Positions 43,533 through 52,588 of a DNA stretch of 64,000 nt are shown here, piece by piece. The first letter of the stretch is position 1; each line of letters begins with the position of its first letter. Made by a program: the position numbers and the translations under genes. The stretch is from Pseudolabrys sp. FHR47 (GTDB lineage: Bacteria > Pseudomonadota > Alphaproteobacteria > Rhizobiales > Xanthobacteraceae), in assembly GCF_005153485.1 (NCBI RefSeq), contig NZ_CP039740.1:806001-870000 (forward strand), in the 5' to 3' direction. The notes under the pieces were generated by a model. It made no database searches, had not been told where the DNA came from, and was given only the letters and a program-made list of their open reading frames with translations.

Positions 43533-46500
43533 CTACTCCGCCGCGGCGACGCGCATCATGCGCCATTGCGCCAGCAGGGCGCGCAGGGCCGCCGGCTTCA
43601 CCGGCTTGTTCAGGAGCTGAATGTCTTCGGCGCGGGCGCGGTCGCGCACCGCCGGCGTGCGGTCGGCGGTGATCAGGATCGCCGGCAGCGGGCCTAGTTT
43701 TTCACGCAGCGCGATGACGGCGTCGATGCCGTTGCCATGGTCGAGATGATAGTCGACCAGCAGTCCGTTCGGCGGCGTCGCGCTCTCGTCGACCGCTTCC
43801 AACGCCGTCTCCAGATCGCCAGCCTTGATCACCTCGCAGCCCCAGCCGCGCAGCAGCACCGCCATGCCGTCGAGCACGGCCGGCTCGTTGTCGATGCACA
43901 CTGCGGTGGTGCCGGCGAGCTGGCTCGGATCGACCCGGCTTTCGTTGCGGGCGGCAAGTTCGACCGGCTTGGCATTGGAACGTGGCACGGTCACCGCGAA
44001 ATGCGAGCCGCCGCGGCGCGTGCCGTCGACGCTGACGTCGAGCGACAGCACGCGGGCGATACGTTCGACGATCGACAGGCCGAGACCGAGGCCGCGGGCG
44101 ATGCGCGCGCCCTGATCGAGACGATGGAATTCGATGAAGATGTCGCGGCGCTTTGACTCGGGGATGCCGACGCCGGTGTCGTAGACGTCGATGCGCAGGT
44201 CGCGGGCGTTGCGCCGGCAGCCGATCAGCACCTTGCCGGTCGGCGTGTACTTGATGGCGTTGGAGACGAGGTTCTGCACCAGGCGGCGCAGCAGCCGGCG
44301 GTCGGAACGCACCACCAGCGAGCACGGCACGTATTTGAGTTCGAGCCCCTTGGCGGCGGCGAGCGGCGCGAATTCGAGTTCGATCTGCCGCATGATGTCG
44401 TCGATGCGGAACGACGACAGCTCCGGCCGCATGGCGCCGGTGTCGAGCCGCGACATGTCGAGCAGCGCGCCGAAGATTTCCTCCACCGCCTCGAGCGAGG
44501 CATCGATATTGTCGACGAGCTTGCGGTCGTCGCGGCTGCCGCGCTCGACCAGGCTGGTGACGTAAAGCCGCGCGGCATTGAGCGGCTGCAGGATGTCGTG
44601 GCTGGCGGCGGCGAGGAACTTGGTTTTCGAGATGTTGGCGGCGTCGGCTTCGCCCTTGGCGTGGGCGAGCTCGGCGTTGAGCAGTTCGAGTTCCTCGGTG
44701 CGCTCGCGCACGCGGCGCTCCAGCGTCTCGTTGGAACGCTCCAGCGCTTCGGCGGCCTCGACGCTGGCGGTGATGTCGGTGAAGGTGGTGACGATGCCGC
44801 CGTCCGGCATGTGGTTGGCGCGCACCTCGATCACCAGATCCCCGTTGGCGGAGCGCTCCATGAATACGTCGTTGCCGGAGATGTAGCGCTCGATCTGCGC
44901 GCGCACGATGCCTTCGACGCGGTCGGGGGCGACGTCGCCGCGTTGCGCGTTGAAGCGAAGGATGTCGGCAAGGCTGTTGCCGACGCGGATCAGGCTCGGC
45001 GGCAAATCGAGAATTTCGCCGAACTGGCGGTTCCAGCAGATCAGTTGCAGGTCGCGGTCGAACACGGCGATGCCCTGGCGCACGTGGTCGAGCGCCGTCT
45101 GCAGGATTTCGCGGTTGTACTGGATCGCCGCCGAGGCATCGTCGAGCAGCTTGAGCGCCGCTTTGGTCGACACCGTGCGCTTGCGCAGCAACAGCGATAG
45201 CACCAGGCGCGACGATGCGCCGCCGATCGCCGACGACAGGATGTGCTCGGCATGGCGCACCAGCCGGAAGTCGGCCTCGTCCTTCGGGTCGAGGCTGATG
45301 CGGTGCGTATTGGCGAACTCCTCGAACGAGGCGCGCGTGCGTTCCTCGCCCAGATAGCGTGCCACGGTACCGGTGAGTTCTTCGACCGTTACCGCGGAGC
45401 GCCACAGCCGGAAGCTCGGCGTGATCGGCGTCAGTGCCGACGGCACGAAGGTGTTGGCCTGCAACCGTTCGATCGGCGTCGGTTCGCGGCGCAGCGAGAA
45501 GCCGATGTAGAACAGGACATTGAGGGCGAGGCTCCACACCACGCCATGCACCAGTGGCGACAGGTCGAGGCCGAGGAAGTGCTGTGGTCGCAGCATGGCG
45601 ATGCCCCACGGCCCTTCGGTGAGGATGCGCTGGCCGATGACGCCGATGTCGGCGAATGTCGGCAACAGCAGCGTGTAACCCCACATCAGCGTGCCGGCGA
45701 CCATGCCGGCCATGGCGCCGGCCGCGGTCGCGCGCCGCCAGAACAGGCCGCCGAAAAACGCCGGCGCCAATTGCGCCACCGCTGCGAAGGACAGAAGGCC
45801 GATGGACGCGAGCTGCGCCGGGCCGGCAGCCCGATAGTAGAAATAGGCGAGGATCAGAATCGCGAAGATCGACAGCCGCCGCACCGTCAGCAGCAGCGAG
45901 CCGACATTCTCGCGGCCGGCCAGCAGGGTGCTACGCCGTTGCAGCACCAGCGGCATGATCAGGTCGTTGGAGATCATGATCGATAGAGCTACCGATTCGA
46001 CAATCACCATCGCGGTTGCGGCCGACAGGCCGCCGACAAAGGCGGCAATCGTCAGAATGTAGGAACCGGTCTGCAGCGGCAGCGCCAGCACGAACATGTC
46101 GCTGTCGACGGCGCTGCCCTTGAAGACGAGAAGGCCGGCAATGGCGATCGGCACTACGAAGATGTTGATCAGCACCAGATAGAGCGGGAACAGCCATGCG
46201 GCGCGGCGGATTTCGCCTTCATTGTTGTTCTCCACGACCGCCACATGGAACTGGCGCGGCAGCAGAATAATCGCCATGAACGACAGGAAGGTGGTGGCGA
46301 TGAATACATCGAAGGCTGGCTCCCGCGTCAGCAGCCCCGCGGTCTGGGCGTGCTGCCGCGCCGCTTCGAACAGGGCACCCGGCCCGTCGAACATCCAGAA
46401 CGTGACGAAGATGCCGACCGCGAGAAAGGCGAACAGCTTGACGATCGACTCGGTTGCGATCGCCAGCATCAAGCCGTCCTGATGCTCGGTCGCGTCGATA

Positions 46501-47105
46501 TGGCGGGTGCCGAACAGGACGGCGAAGGTCGCCATCGACAGCGCCACGAACAGCGCGATATCGCCGAGCAGCGGTCGCGACAGGTCGTCGGCGGGCGTGA
46601 CGTGCGCCAGGATAGTTTCAAGCGACGCCGAGACGGCTTTGAGCTGCAGCGCGATATAGGGAATAGTGCCGATGATGGCGATCAGCGCGACGGTCGCCGC
46701 CACCGCCTGACCCTTGCCGTAACGCGCGGCGATGAAGTCGGCGATCGAGGTGATGTTCTGCGCTTTCGCCAGCCGCACGATGCGGACCAGCAGCGGCGAG
46801 AACAGGCCGATCATCAGCACCGGGCCGATATAAATCGTCAGGAACTCATAGCCGGTGCGTGAGGCCGAGCCGACCGAGCCGAAGAAGGTCCACGATGTAC
46901 AGTAGATCGCCAACGACAGCGGGTAGATCATCAGCCGCGTGCGTCCGGCCGCGCCAAGTCCCTGGCTTTGGCCCTGGCTCGGCGCGCCCTGCGCACCGCC
47001 CAGCACACGGCTGCGCCCGCGCAGGCGGTCGCCGTAGCTCGCGATCAGGAACAGAAGGCCGATATAGCCCAGCGCGACTGCTATAACGACCCAGCCTTGC
47101 AGCAT
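43533..47105 (-). CDS. Hybrid sensor kinase with N-terminal sodium:solute symporter domain (CrbS/MxtR-like)
   Basis: 1190 residues. Residues about 1-520 form an SSS transporter-like sensor with about 13 helices (YTLLLP-rich; FLTIYIGPVLMIGLFSPLLV). A PAS-like domain follows around 670-790 (GIAVFDRDLQLICWNRQFGE), a coiled coil, then HisKA with H836 in ASHDILQPLNAAR, HATPase motifs NLVSNAIKYT, DTGVGIPE and GLGLGLSIVE, and a C-terminal receiver with D1118 in LLVDYHLD. Architecture equals CrbS/MxtR acetate sensors. Partner regulator converges from the left, and an ActP-like symporter lies 2 kb away. Confidence 0.93.
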   Translation of the reverse strand: MLQGWVVIAVALGYIGLLFLIASYGDRLRGRSRVLGGAQGAPSQGQSQGLGAAGRTRLMIYPLSLAIYCTSWTFFGSVGSASRTGYEFLTIYIGPVLMIGLFSPLLVRIVRLAKAQNITSIADFIAARYGKGQAVAATVALIAIIGTIPYIALQLKAVSASLETILAHVTPADDLSRPLLGDIALFVALSMATFAVLFGTRHIDATEHQDGLMLAIATESIVKLFAFLAVGIFVTFWMFDGPGALFEAARQHAQTAGLLTREPAFDVFIATTFLSFMAIILLPRQFHVAVVENNNEGEIRRAAWLFPLYLVLINIFVVPIAIAGLLVFKGSAVDSDMFVLALPLQTGSYILTIAAFVGGLSAATAMVIVESVALSIMISNDLIMPLVLQRRSTLLAGRENVGSLLLTVRRLSIFAILILAYFYYRAAGPAQLASIGLLSFAAVAQLAPAFFGGLFWRRATAAGAMAGMVAGTLMWGYTLLLPTFADIGVIGQRILTEGPWGIAMLRPQHFLGLDLSPLVHGVVWSLALNVLFYIGFSLRREPTPIERLQANTFVPSALTPITPSFRLWRSAVTVEELTGTVARYLGEERTRASFEEFANTHRISLDPKDEADFRLVRHAEHILSSAIGGASSRLVLSLLLRKRTVSTKAALKLLDDASAAIQYNREILQTALDHVRQGIAVFDRDLQLICWNRQFGEILDLPPSLIRVGNSLADILRFNAQRGDVAPDRVEGIVRAQIERYISGNDVFMERSANGDLVIEVRANHMPDGGIVTTFTDITASVEAAEALERSNETLERRVRERTEELELLNAELAHAKGEADAANISKTKFLAAASHDILQPLNAARLYVTSLVERGSRDDRKLVDNIDASLEAVEEIFGALLDMSRLDTGAMRPELSSFRIDDIMRQIELEFAPLAAAKGLELKYVPCSLVVRSDRRLLRRLVQNLVSNAIKYTPTGKVLIGCRRNARDLRIDVYDTGVGIPESKRRDIFIEFHRLDQGARIARGLGLGLSIVERIARVLSLDVSVDGTRRGGSHFAVTVPRSNAKPVELAARNESRVDPSQLAGTTAVCIDNEPAVLDGMAVLLRGWGCEVIKAGDLETALEAVDESATPPNGLLVDYHLDHGNGIDAVIALREKLGPLPAILITADRTPAVRDRARAEDIQLLNKPVKPAALRALLAQWRMMRVAAAE

Positions 47106-47216
47106 TCAACGCTCCGGACAGGGAGCTAAGCTCCCTCGTTAACAGGCTATTTTATCCTTCCTAGATGCGGAAGGGTAGCCGCCGATTTCGGCCCGGGACG
47201 TCCTGCGACAGTCTGG

Positions 47217-47232
47217 AATGATCTGGATCATT
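47217..47232. promoter_or_regulatory. FNR/CRP-like inverted repeat between kinase and DUF294 genes
   Basis: A 16-bp palindrome AATGATC-TG-GATCATT, compatible with the CRP/FNR core TGAT-N4-ATCA although the outer bases (A instead of T) depart from consensus. Located between divergent genes, 72 bp before the exonuclease-CBS gene. Regulator unknown. Confidence 0.45.
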
Positions 47233-47295
47233 TAACTGCCGCAAGCCGCCGGTCTACTCTGCATTCAACCAGAATCGCTCGGGGAGGGGCTCTTT

Positions 47296-49416
47296 ATGGC
47301 GATTACCGGCAATGCGACACCGCTGATTTCGCTCAATGCCGTGGTCGTCGACACCGAAACCACCGGGCTCGACCCCGCCAAGGCCCGCATCGTCGAGATC
47401 GGGCTGGTGCCGCTCAACGGCGGCAAGCTCAACGAAACCGGCGCGCTGCGGCGGCTGGTCAATCCTGGCGAACCGATCCCGCCGGCGACCACGAAAATCC
47501 ACCACATCGACGATGCGGCGGTCGCCGATGCGCCTCAGTTCGCCGCGGCCTGGCCGGAGATTTCCCAGCGGCTCGGCGATTCCGTCTGGATCGGGCACAC
47601 GCTCGGCTTTGATCTGGCCGTGCTCAAGCGCGAATGCGAGCGCGCCGGTCTGCCGTGGCGGGCGCCGCGCACGCTCGACACGCGGCTGCTGGCGCAGGTT
47701 GTTGAGCCGCGCCTCGGCGGCTTCACGCTGGAGCATCTCGCCAGTTGGCTCAATGTTACCATTGCCGACCGGCATTCGGCGGTCGGCGACGCCGTTCTCA
47801 CCGCGCGCATTTTCCTCGCGCTGCTGCCGAAGTTGCGTGAGGGCAATATCCGCACGCTGGCAGAAGCCGAGAAGGCGTGTCTTGCGCTCAGCGAGGTGCT
47901 CGATGATCAGCATCGCGCCGGCTGGGAGCAGGCTGTGGCGCAGCCGCGTGGCCGCGTACGGGGCTCGCTCGATCGCATTGATACCTATCCATATCGCCAC
48001 CGCGTCGCCGATGTCATGACGCCGGTGGTGAAGACCATTGTCGCGACGGCGCCGTTGTCTGAGGCGCTCGACATGATGGTGCGGGAGAAAATATCGTCGC
48101 TGCTGGTCGCGCCCGCCGCAAGCGACACGCCGTTGCGGATCGCCGATGCCGCCATCGTTACCGAGCGTGACGTCATGCGCGTGCTCGGCGAACGCGGCGT
48201 GGACGCGCTCCAGACTCCGGTCGGAAAAGTCGCCAGCCGGCCGGTGATCGCCTTGCCGCGCGCGGCCTTTGTGTATCGCGCGCTTGGCCGCATGAGCCGG
48301 CACCGGCTGCGCCATCTCGTCGTCGAGAACGAGGACGGTGAAGTGTGCGGAATCGTCAGTGCGCGCGATTTGTTGAAGCTACGCGCGCAGGAACTGACCA
48401 TCCTCGGCGATGCGGTCGATACGGCCGAGGACGTTCACGATCTCGGCGCCGCCTGGGCGCGGCTACCGCACGCGGCGGAAGGCCTGCTCGACGAAGGCGT
48501 TGGCGCGCGCGATATCGCGGCCGTGATTTCGCGCGAGCTCGGAGCGTTGACACGCCGCGCCGGCGTGCTGGCCGAGCGGCGCATGCTGGAGGGCGGCAAA
48601 GGCGGACCGCCTTGCCCTTATGCACTCTGCGTGCTCGGGTCCGCCGGTCGCGGCGAAAGTCTGCTGGCGATGGACCAGGACAACGCCATTGTCTTTGCCG
48701 AAGGCGAGCCGGGCGGCACCGAGGATCTCTGGTTCACGGAGTTCGCCACCATCGTCGCCGACATTCTGCACGAGGTCGGCGTGCCCTATTGCACCGGCGG
48801 CGTTATGGCCAAAAACGAAAGCTGGCGCGGCTCGCTGGCGACATGGCGGGCGCGGCTCGCCTCGTGGCTGACGCGGTCGTCGCCGGCCGATCTGTTAGCA
48901 GTCGATATCTTCTTCGACCTGCTCGCAGTTCATGGCGATGCGCGGTTGGCGAATGAAATCTGGCGCAGCGGTTTCGACGAGGCCGAGGGCAATGTCATGT
49001 TCGCCAAGCTGCTGGCCGAAGCCGGTGGCGAGGTGACGCCCAGCCTGACCATGCTCGGCGGCATCCGCACCGACAATGGCCGCATCGATCTCAAACGTGC
49101 TGGCCTGTTCGGCATCGTTACGCTCGCTCGGGTGCTTGCGGTCCGCTATCATCTCGTCGAGAGATCGACGCCGGCGCGTCTGGCGGCCGCGGCGGCCCTA
49201 GGGCGAGGTGCCGCCGATCTCGAGGCGCTCGGCCGTGCTCAGGCGCTTTTCCTGGACTTGATTCTGGCGCAGCAACTGGCTGATATGCATGCCGGGCAAC
49301 CGCCGGGCAACAAGGTCGAGGTCAAGGCGCTCAACGCCGAGCAGCGCGGCAATCTGAAAGCCGCGCTCGTCGCCGTGCAGCATCTGTCAACGCTGACGCA
49401 GGACCTTTTGTACTGA
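47296..49416 (+). CDS. DEDDh exonuclease-CBS-DUF294 nucleotidyltransferase fusion
   Basis: 706 residues. (1) DEDDh 3'-5' exonuclease, about 12-180: D19/E21 in VVVDTETTGL, D106 in GHTLGFD, H160 and D165 in RHSAVGD. (2) Two CBS motifs, about 235-365 (VADVMTPVVKTIVATAPLSE, VCGIVSARDLLKLR). (3) A DUF294 nucleotidyltransferase-like region from about 445 (VLGSAGRGES, AMDQDNAIVF) and a DUF294 C-terminal domain. CBS-DUF294 proteins often accompany SSS/DUF4212 acetate loci, with the exonuclease as a separate gene; here they are one protein. Reaction unknown. Confidence 0.88.
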   Translation: MAITGNATPLISLNAVVVDTETTGLDPAKARIVEIGLVPLNGGKLNETGALRRLVNPGEPIPPATTKIHHIDDAAVADAPQFAAAWPEISQRLGDSVWIGHTLGFDLAVLKRECERAGLPWRAPRTLDTRLLAQVVEPRLGGFTLEHLASWLNVTIADRHSAVGDAVLTARIFLALLPKLREGNIRTLAEAEKACLALSEVLDDQHRAGWEQAVAQPRGRVRGSLDRIDTYPYRHRVADVMTPVVKTIVATAPLSEALDMMVREKISSLLVAPAASDTPLRIADAAIVTERDVMRVLGERGVDALQTPVGKVASRPVIALPRAAFVYRALGRMSRHRLRHLVVENEDGEVCGIVSARDLLKLRAQELTILGDAVDTAEDVHDLGAAWARLPHAAEGLLDEGVGARDIAAVISRELGALTRRAGVLAERRMLEGGKGGPPCPYALCVLGSAGRGESLLAMDQDNAIVFAEGEPGGTEDLWFTEFATIVADILHEVGVPYCTGGVMAKNESWRGSLATWRARLASWLTRSSPADLLAVDIFFDLLAVHGDARLANEIWRSGFDEAEGNVMFAKLLAEAGGEVTPSLTMLGGIRTDNGRIDLKRAGLFGIVTLARVLAVRYHLVERSTPARLAAAAALGRGAADLEALGRAQALFLDLILAQQLADMHAGQPPGNKVEVKALNAEQRGNLKAALVAVQHLSTLTQDLLY

Positions 49417-49422
49417 AGCGGT

Positions 49423-50601
49423 TTGACCGCGCCGCGGGAGTGGAGCATTGACAGAGTGCGCTGTGCGTTGCGGCGCGTTCTGGAAGTCTCGCCGTTGACT
49501 GCCTCGCCGAAACACGACCGGATCACGCTGTTCCGCAACATTGCGGAAACGATGGTGTTCGCCGCCATCGGCGGATTGGCTTTCGGCTTGCTCGGCATTC
49601 CCGCCGGATATCTGTCCGGCTCTATTCTTGTCGTCGCCTGCGCGGCGCTTGCCGGCCGGCCCATGGGCGTGCCGCAACCGCTGGTGCGGGTCCTTGTCGT
49701 GCTGATCGGCATTTCGCTTGGCGCCGTGGTGACGCCGGAGACATTGCGCGGCATCGCCACCTATCCGGTCAGCATCGCCGTGCTGCTGGCTACGACGGTG
49801 GCGATCACCGTCGCGGGCACCGTGTATTTGCGCCTGGTTCATCGCTGGGACGGAATGACGGCCTATCTTGGTGCCGTGCCGGGCGGGCTGTCGCAGGTGA
49901 TGGCATTGGCCATCGAGTTCAAGGTCGATGTCCGCGGCGTCGCCATCGTGCAGACCGTGCGGGTCATCATTCTTTCCGTCGGCCTGCCGGCCTTGTTCGT
50001 GGCGCTCGGGCTCGTCGAACGTGTGAGCGCGCCGTCGCAAGCGTCGTTCGATCCGTCGCAAGCGGACGAACTCGCCATCCTTGTCGCTCTGTCATCGGCC
50101 GCCGCGATCCTGGCGCATCGGTTGCGACTTCCCGGCGGCCTGTTGTTCGGCGCCATGATCACCTCGGCGGTGCTGCACGGCACCGACACGCTGCGCGTCG
50201 TCATGCCGTGGTGGCTGTCCTACACGGCGATGATCGCCTTCGGCGCCGTGAGCGGCGCACGCTTTGCCGATACGCCGGTGTGGCTGCTGCTGCGTTACAC
50301 CGGGGCGGCGTTCGGCGTTTTCGCCGTCGCCACGGCGGTCACCGCCGGGTTCGCCGGCCTGCTGCTGCTGTTTCTCGACATTCCGGTGGCCGAGGTGATG
50401 GTCGCCTACGCGCCAGGCGCCGTCGATGCCATGCTGCTGCTGGCGCTCGCGCTCAGCTTCGACCCGGTCTATGTCGGCACGCACCATCTGGTGCGCATTA
50501 TTTTCGTGATGGGGACCACGCCGATTCTGGTGCGGCTGCGTGCCCGCGGCATCGACAAAGGCCCACCGGTCAAGCCGTCGCCGGATGCGGTGGACGACTA
50601 G
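49423..50601 (+). CDS. AbrB-type membrane protein
   Basis: About 392 residues with around ten hydrophobic segments in two internally similar halves, each with the AbrB duplication pattern: IPAGYLSGSILVVACAALAG and LPGGLLFGAMITSAVLHG, plus AVPGGLSQVMALAIEFK and YAPGAVDAMLLLALAL. This is the AbrB (putative ammonia monooxygenase-regulator/transport) membrane family, not the DNA-binding AbrB. Start uncertain: TTG 49423 or GTG 49456. Three bases separate its stop from the convergent hemA stop. Confidence 0.85.
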   Translation: MTAPREWSIDRVRCALRRVLEVSPLTASPKHDRITLFRNIAETMVFAAIGGLAFGLLGIPAGYLSGSILVVACAALAGRPMGVPQPLVRVLVVLIGISLGAVVTPETLRGIATYPVSIAVLLATTVAITVAGTVYLRLVHRWDGMTAYLGAVPGGLSQVMALAIEFKVDVRGVAIVQTVRVIILSVGLPALFVALGLVERVSAPSQASFDPSQADELAILVALSSAAAILAHRLRLPGGLLFGAMITSAVLHGTDTLRVVMPWWLSYTAMIAFGAVSGARFADTPVWLLLRYTGAAFGVFAVATAVTAGFAGLLLLFLDIPVAEVMVAYAPGAVDAMLLLALALSFDPVYVGTHHLVRIIFVMGTTPILVRLRARGIDKGPPVKPSPDAVDD

Positions 50602-50604
50602 CGA

Positions 50605-51834
50605 TTACTCCGCCGCGAGCTGCTGGCGGTTCTTCGGCAGTTGCAGCCGTTCCCAGACATCGACCAAAGCTTCGGCGAGGCGGTCGATCAGCGTGTCGTC
50701 GTGATAGGGCGACGGCGTGATGCGCAGGCGTTCCAGACCGCGCGGCACGGTCGGATAGTTGATCGGCTGGATGTAGATGCCGTGATCCTCGAGCAGCATG
50801 TCGGTGGCGATCTTGACCTTCTCCGGGTCGGCAACGAGCACCGGCACGATGTGCGTATCCGACGGCATCACCGGCAGGCCGGCGGCGTTGAGCACGGCCT
50901 TGACGCGTGCGGCGCGGTCCTGATGGCGCTCGCGCTCCCACTGCGACGTCTTGAGATGACGGATCGCCGCGGTCGCGGCGGCGCAGATCGCCGGCGGCAG
51001 CGCGGTGGTGAAGATGAAGCCCGGCGCATAGGAACGCACGGCGTCGATCATCGCCGCGGAACCGGCGATGTAACCGCCGAGGCAGCCGAACGCCTTGGCC
51101 AACGTGCCCTCGATGACGTCGATGCGATGCGCGGCCTCGTCGCGTTCGGTGACGCCGCCGCCACGCGGGCCGTACATGCCGACGGCGTGGACCTCGTCGA
51201 CATAGGTCATGGCATTGTACTTGTCGGCGAGATCGCAGATCGCATGCAGCGGCGCGACGTCGCCATCCATCGAATAGAGGCTTTCGAACAGGATGATCTT
51301 CGGGCGATCCGGGTCGGCGGCCTTGAGCAGTTCCTCGAGATGGCCGAGGTCGTTATGGCGCCAGATCACTTTCTCGCAGCCGGACTGGCGCACGCCCTCG
51401 ATCATCGAATTGTGGTTCAGCGCGTCCGATAGGATGAGGCAGTTCGGCAGCAGCCTGGCGATGGTCGGGATGCCGGTCTGGTTCGAGACATAGCCGGACG
51501 TGAAAACGAGCGCGGCTTCCTTGCCGTGCAGGTCGGCGAGCTCGCGCTCCAGCTCGACCAGCGGATGATTGGTGCCGGCGATGTTGCGGGTGCCGCCGGC
51601 GCCGGTGCCCATGCGCGCCGCGACGTCGACCATGGCGCCGATCACCTGCGGATGCTGGGCCATGCCGAGATAGTCGTTGGAGCACCAGATCACGACCTCG
51701 CGCTTGCCGTCCGGGGCATGCCAGTAGGCGTGGGGAAAGCGGCCGGCGATGCGTTCGAGGTCGGCAAAGACGCGGTAGCGGCGTTCGTGGCGCAACTGAT
51801 CCAGGGCGGACACGAAGAAGGTGTTGTAATCCAT
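50605..51834 (-). CDS. hemA: 5-aminolevulinate synthase
   Basis: Condenses glycine with succinyl-CoA, the Shemin-route entry to heme and tetrapyrroles typical of Alphaproteobacteria. 409 residues. PLP lysine K247 in EGTLAKAFG; also [21 protein letters not shown] and [12 protein letters not shown]. Start ATG 51834 (MDYNTFF, the standard N-terminus). A FixK/FNR-type box lies about 100 bp upstream. Confidence 0.98.
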   Translation of the reverse strand: MDYNTFFVSALDQLRHERRYRVFADLERIAGRFPHAYWHAPDGKREVVIWCSNDYLGMAQHPQVIGAMVDVAARMGTGAGGTRNIAGTNHPLVELERELADLHGKEAALVFTSGYVSNQTGIPTIARLLPNCLILSDALNHNSMIEGVRQSGCEKVIWRHNDLGHLEELLKAADPDRPKIILFESLYSMDGDVAPLHAICDLADKYNAMTYVDEVHAVGMYGPRGGGVTERDEAAHRIDVIEGTLAKAFGCLGGYIAGSAAMIDAVRSYAPGFIFTTALPPAICAAATAAIRHLKTSQWERERHQDRAARVKAVLNAAGLPVMPSDTHIVPVLVADPEKVKIATDMLLEDHGIYIQPINYPTVPRGLERLRITPSPYHDDTLIDRLAEALVDVWERLQLPKNRQQLAAE

Positions 51835-51930
51835 TGATTTTCTACTCTCTCGCCCCGGTCGTCACCCCTTTTTAGAGGGGTTCCAGCCCGCTTGTCGAGG
51901 CAAGAATCGTATAATTCCAAGGAGGCGGTA

Positions 51931-51944
51931 TTGACCGAGGTCAA
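51931..51944 (-). promoter_or_regulatory. FixK/FNR-type box upstream of hemA
   Basis: TTGACCGAGGTCAA is a perfect symmetric match to TTGA-N6-TCAA. A TTATAC-like minus-10 element lies about 25 bases closer to the gene. Oxygen-responsive FixK, FnrL or AadR control of hemA is established in related bacteria; here it is inferred from the sequence. Confidence 0.72.
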
Positions 51945-51964
51945 TCGGAGGCCGTTTTGCGTCG

Positions 51965-52534
51965 TCAGCGCGAGGTGAAGGACGACAGGTCGAGGAAGCC
52001 GCGCATGCCGGCTAGCATCAGCGCCCCGATGTGCAGCTGGAGCGTGAATTCGCCGGTATAGATCATGGCGCCGAGTTCCGTCGGGCTGACGAGGTTGAGC
52101 TCGATTCCGGCCTCGACGCCCGCACCCGGTGGGCGCGGCGCCGTCTCGACGAAAAAGGAATGCACCTTGTTCGACAGGCGCGCCGTGCATGGCGCGAATG
52201 TGCCGAGCGCATGCACCGCCTTGGCCGGATAGCCGGTCTCCTCGAACAGTTCGCGCTCGCAGCTTTTGGCAGGATCCTCGCCAGGCTCGGTCATGCCGGC
52301 CGGCAGTTCCCAGGTCTTGCGCTCCACGGCGGGGCGATACTGCTGCACGATGGGGATGCGACCATCCGGCGTCAGCGCGACGATGGCGATGTAATCCTGC
52401 TGGCCGACGGCGTGGTACAGCTCGGTCGTGCCGTTCTTATATTCGACCTCGCGCTCGATCACCTTCATCCACGGCGAGATGTCGATCTCGCGGCGCGACT
52501 TGATCTTCGGGTATTCGCCCATGGTCGGCTCCAC
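51965..52534 (-). CDS. Nudix hydrolase, ADP-ribose pyrophosphatase-like
   Basis: 189 residues. A perfect Nudix box G80-x5-E86-x7-R94-E95-L-F-E98-E99-T-G101 (ending RELFEETGY). The preceding QQYRPAVERKTWELPAG is the ADP-ribose/nucleoside-diphosphate-sugar pyrophosphatase pattern. Exact substrate not determinable. Upstream of hemA in the same direction with the FixK-like box in between. Confidence 0.9.
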   Translation of the reverse strand: MEPTMGEYPKIKSRREIDISPWMKVIEREVEYKNGTTELYHAVGQQDYIAIVALTPDGRIPIVQQYRPAVERKTWELPAGMTEPGEDPAKSCERELFEETGYPAKAVHALGTFAPCTARLSNKVHSFFVETAPRPPGAGVEAGIELNLVSPTELGAMIYTGEFTLQLHIGALMLAGMRGFLDLSSFTSR

Positions 52535-52559
52535 TGAGGTGCGGAGCCTAGCATGGAAG

Positions 52560-52581
52560 TGTCCCCGCGAAAGCGGGGACC
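52560..52581. repeat. Interspersed repeat, family B, single hairpin
   Basis: One GTCCCCGCGAAAGCGGGGAC hairpin between the Nudix start and the methyltransferase stop. Minimal copy of the family B element. Confidence 0.75.
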
Positions 52582-52588
52582 GATACCG

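Noticed and set aside
43702..45684. 660-codon frame inside the hybrid kinase gene in another frame
   Set aside because: The kinase frame holds all catalytic motifs; the alternative frame is a shadow.
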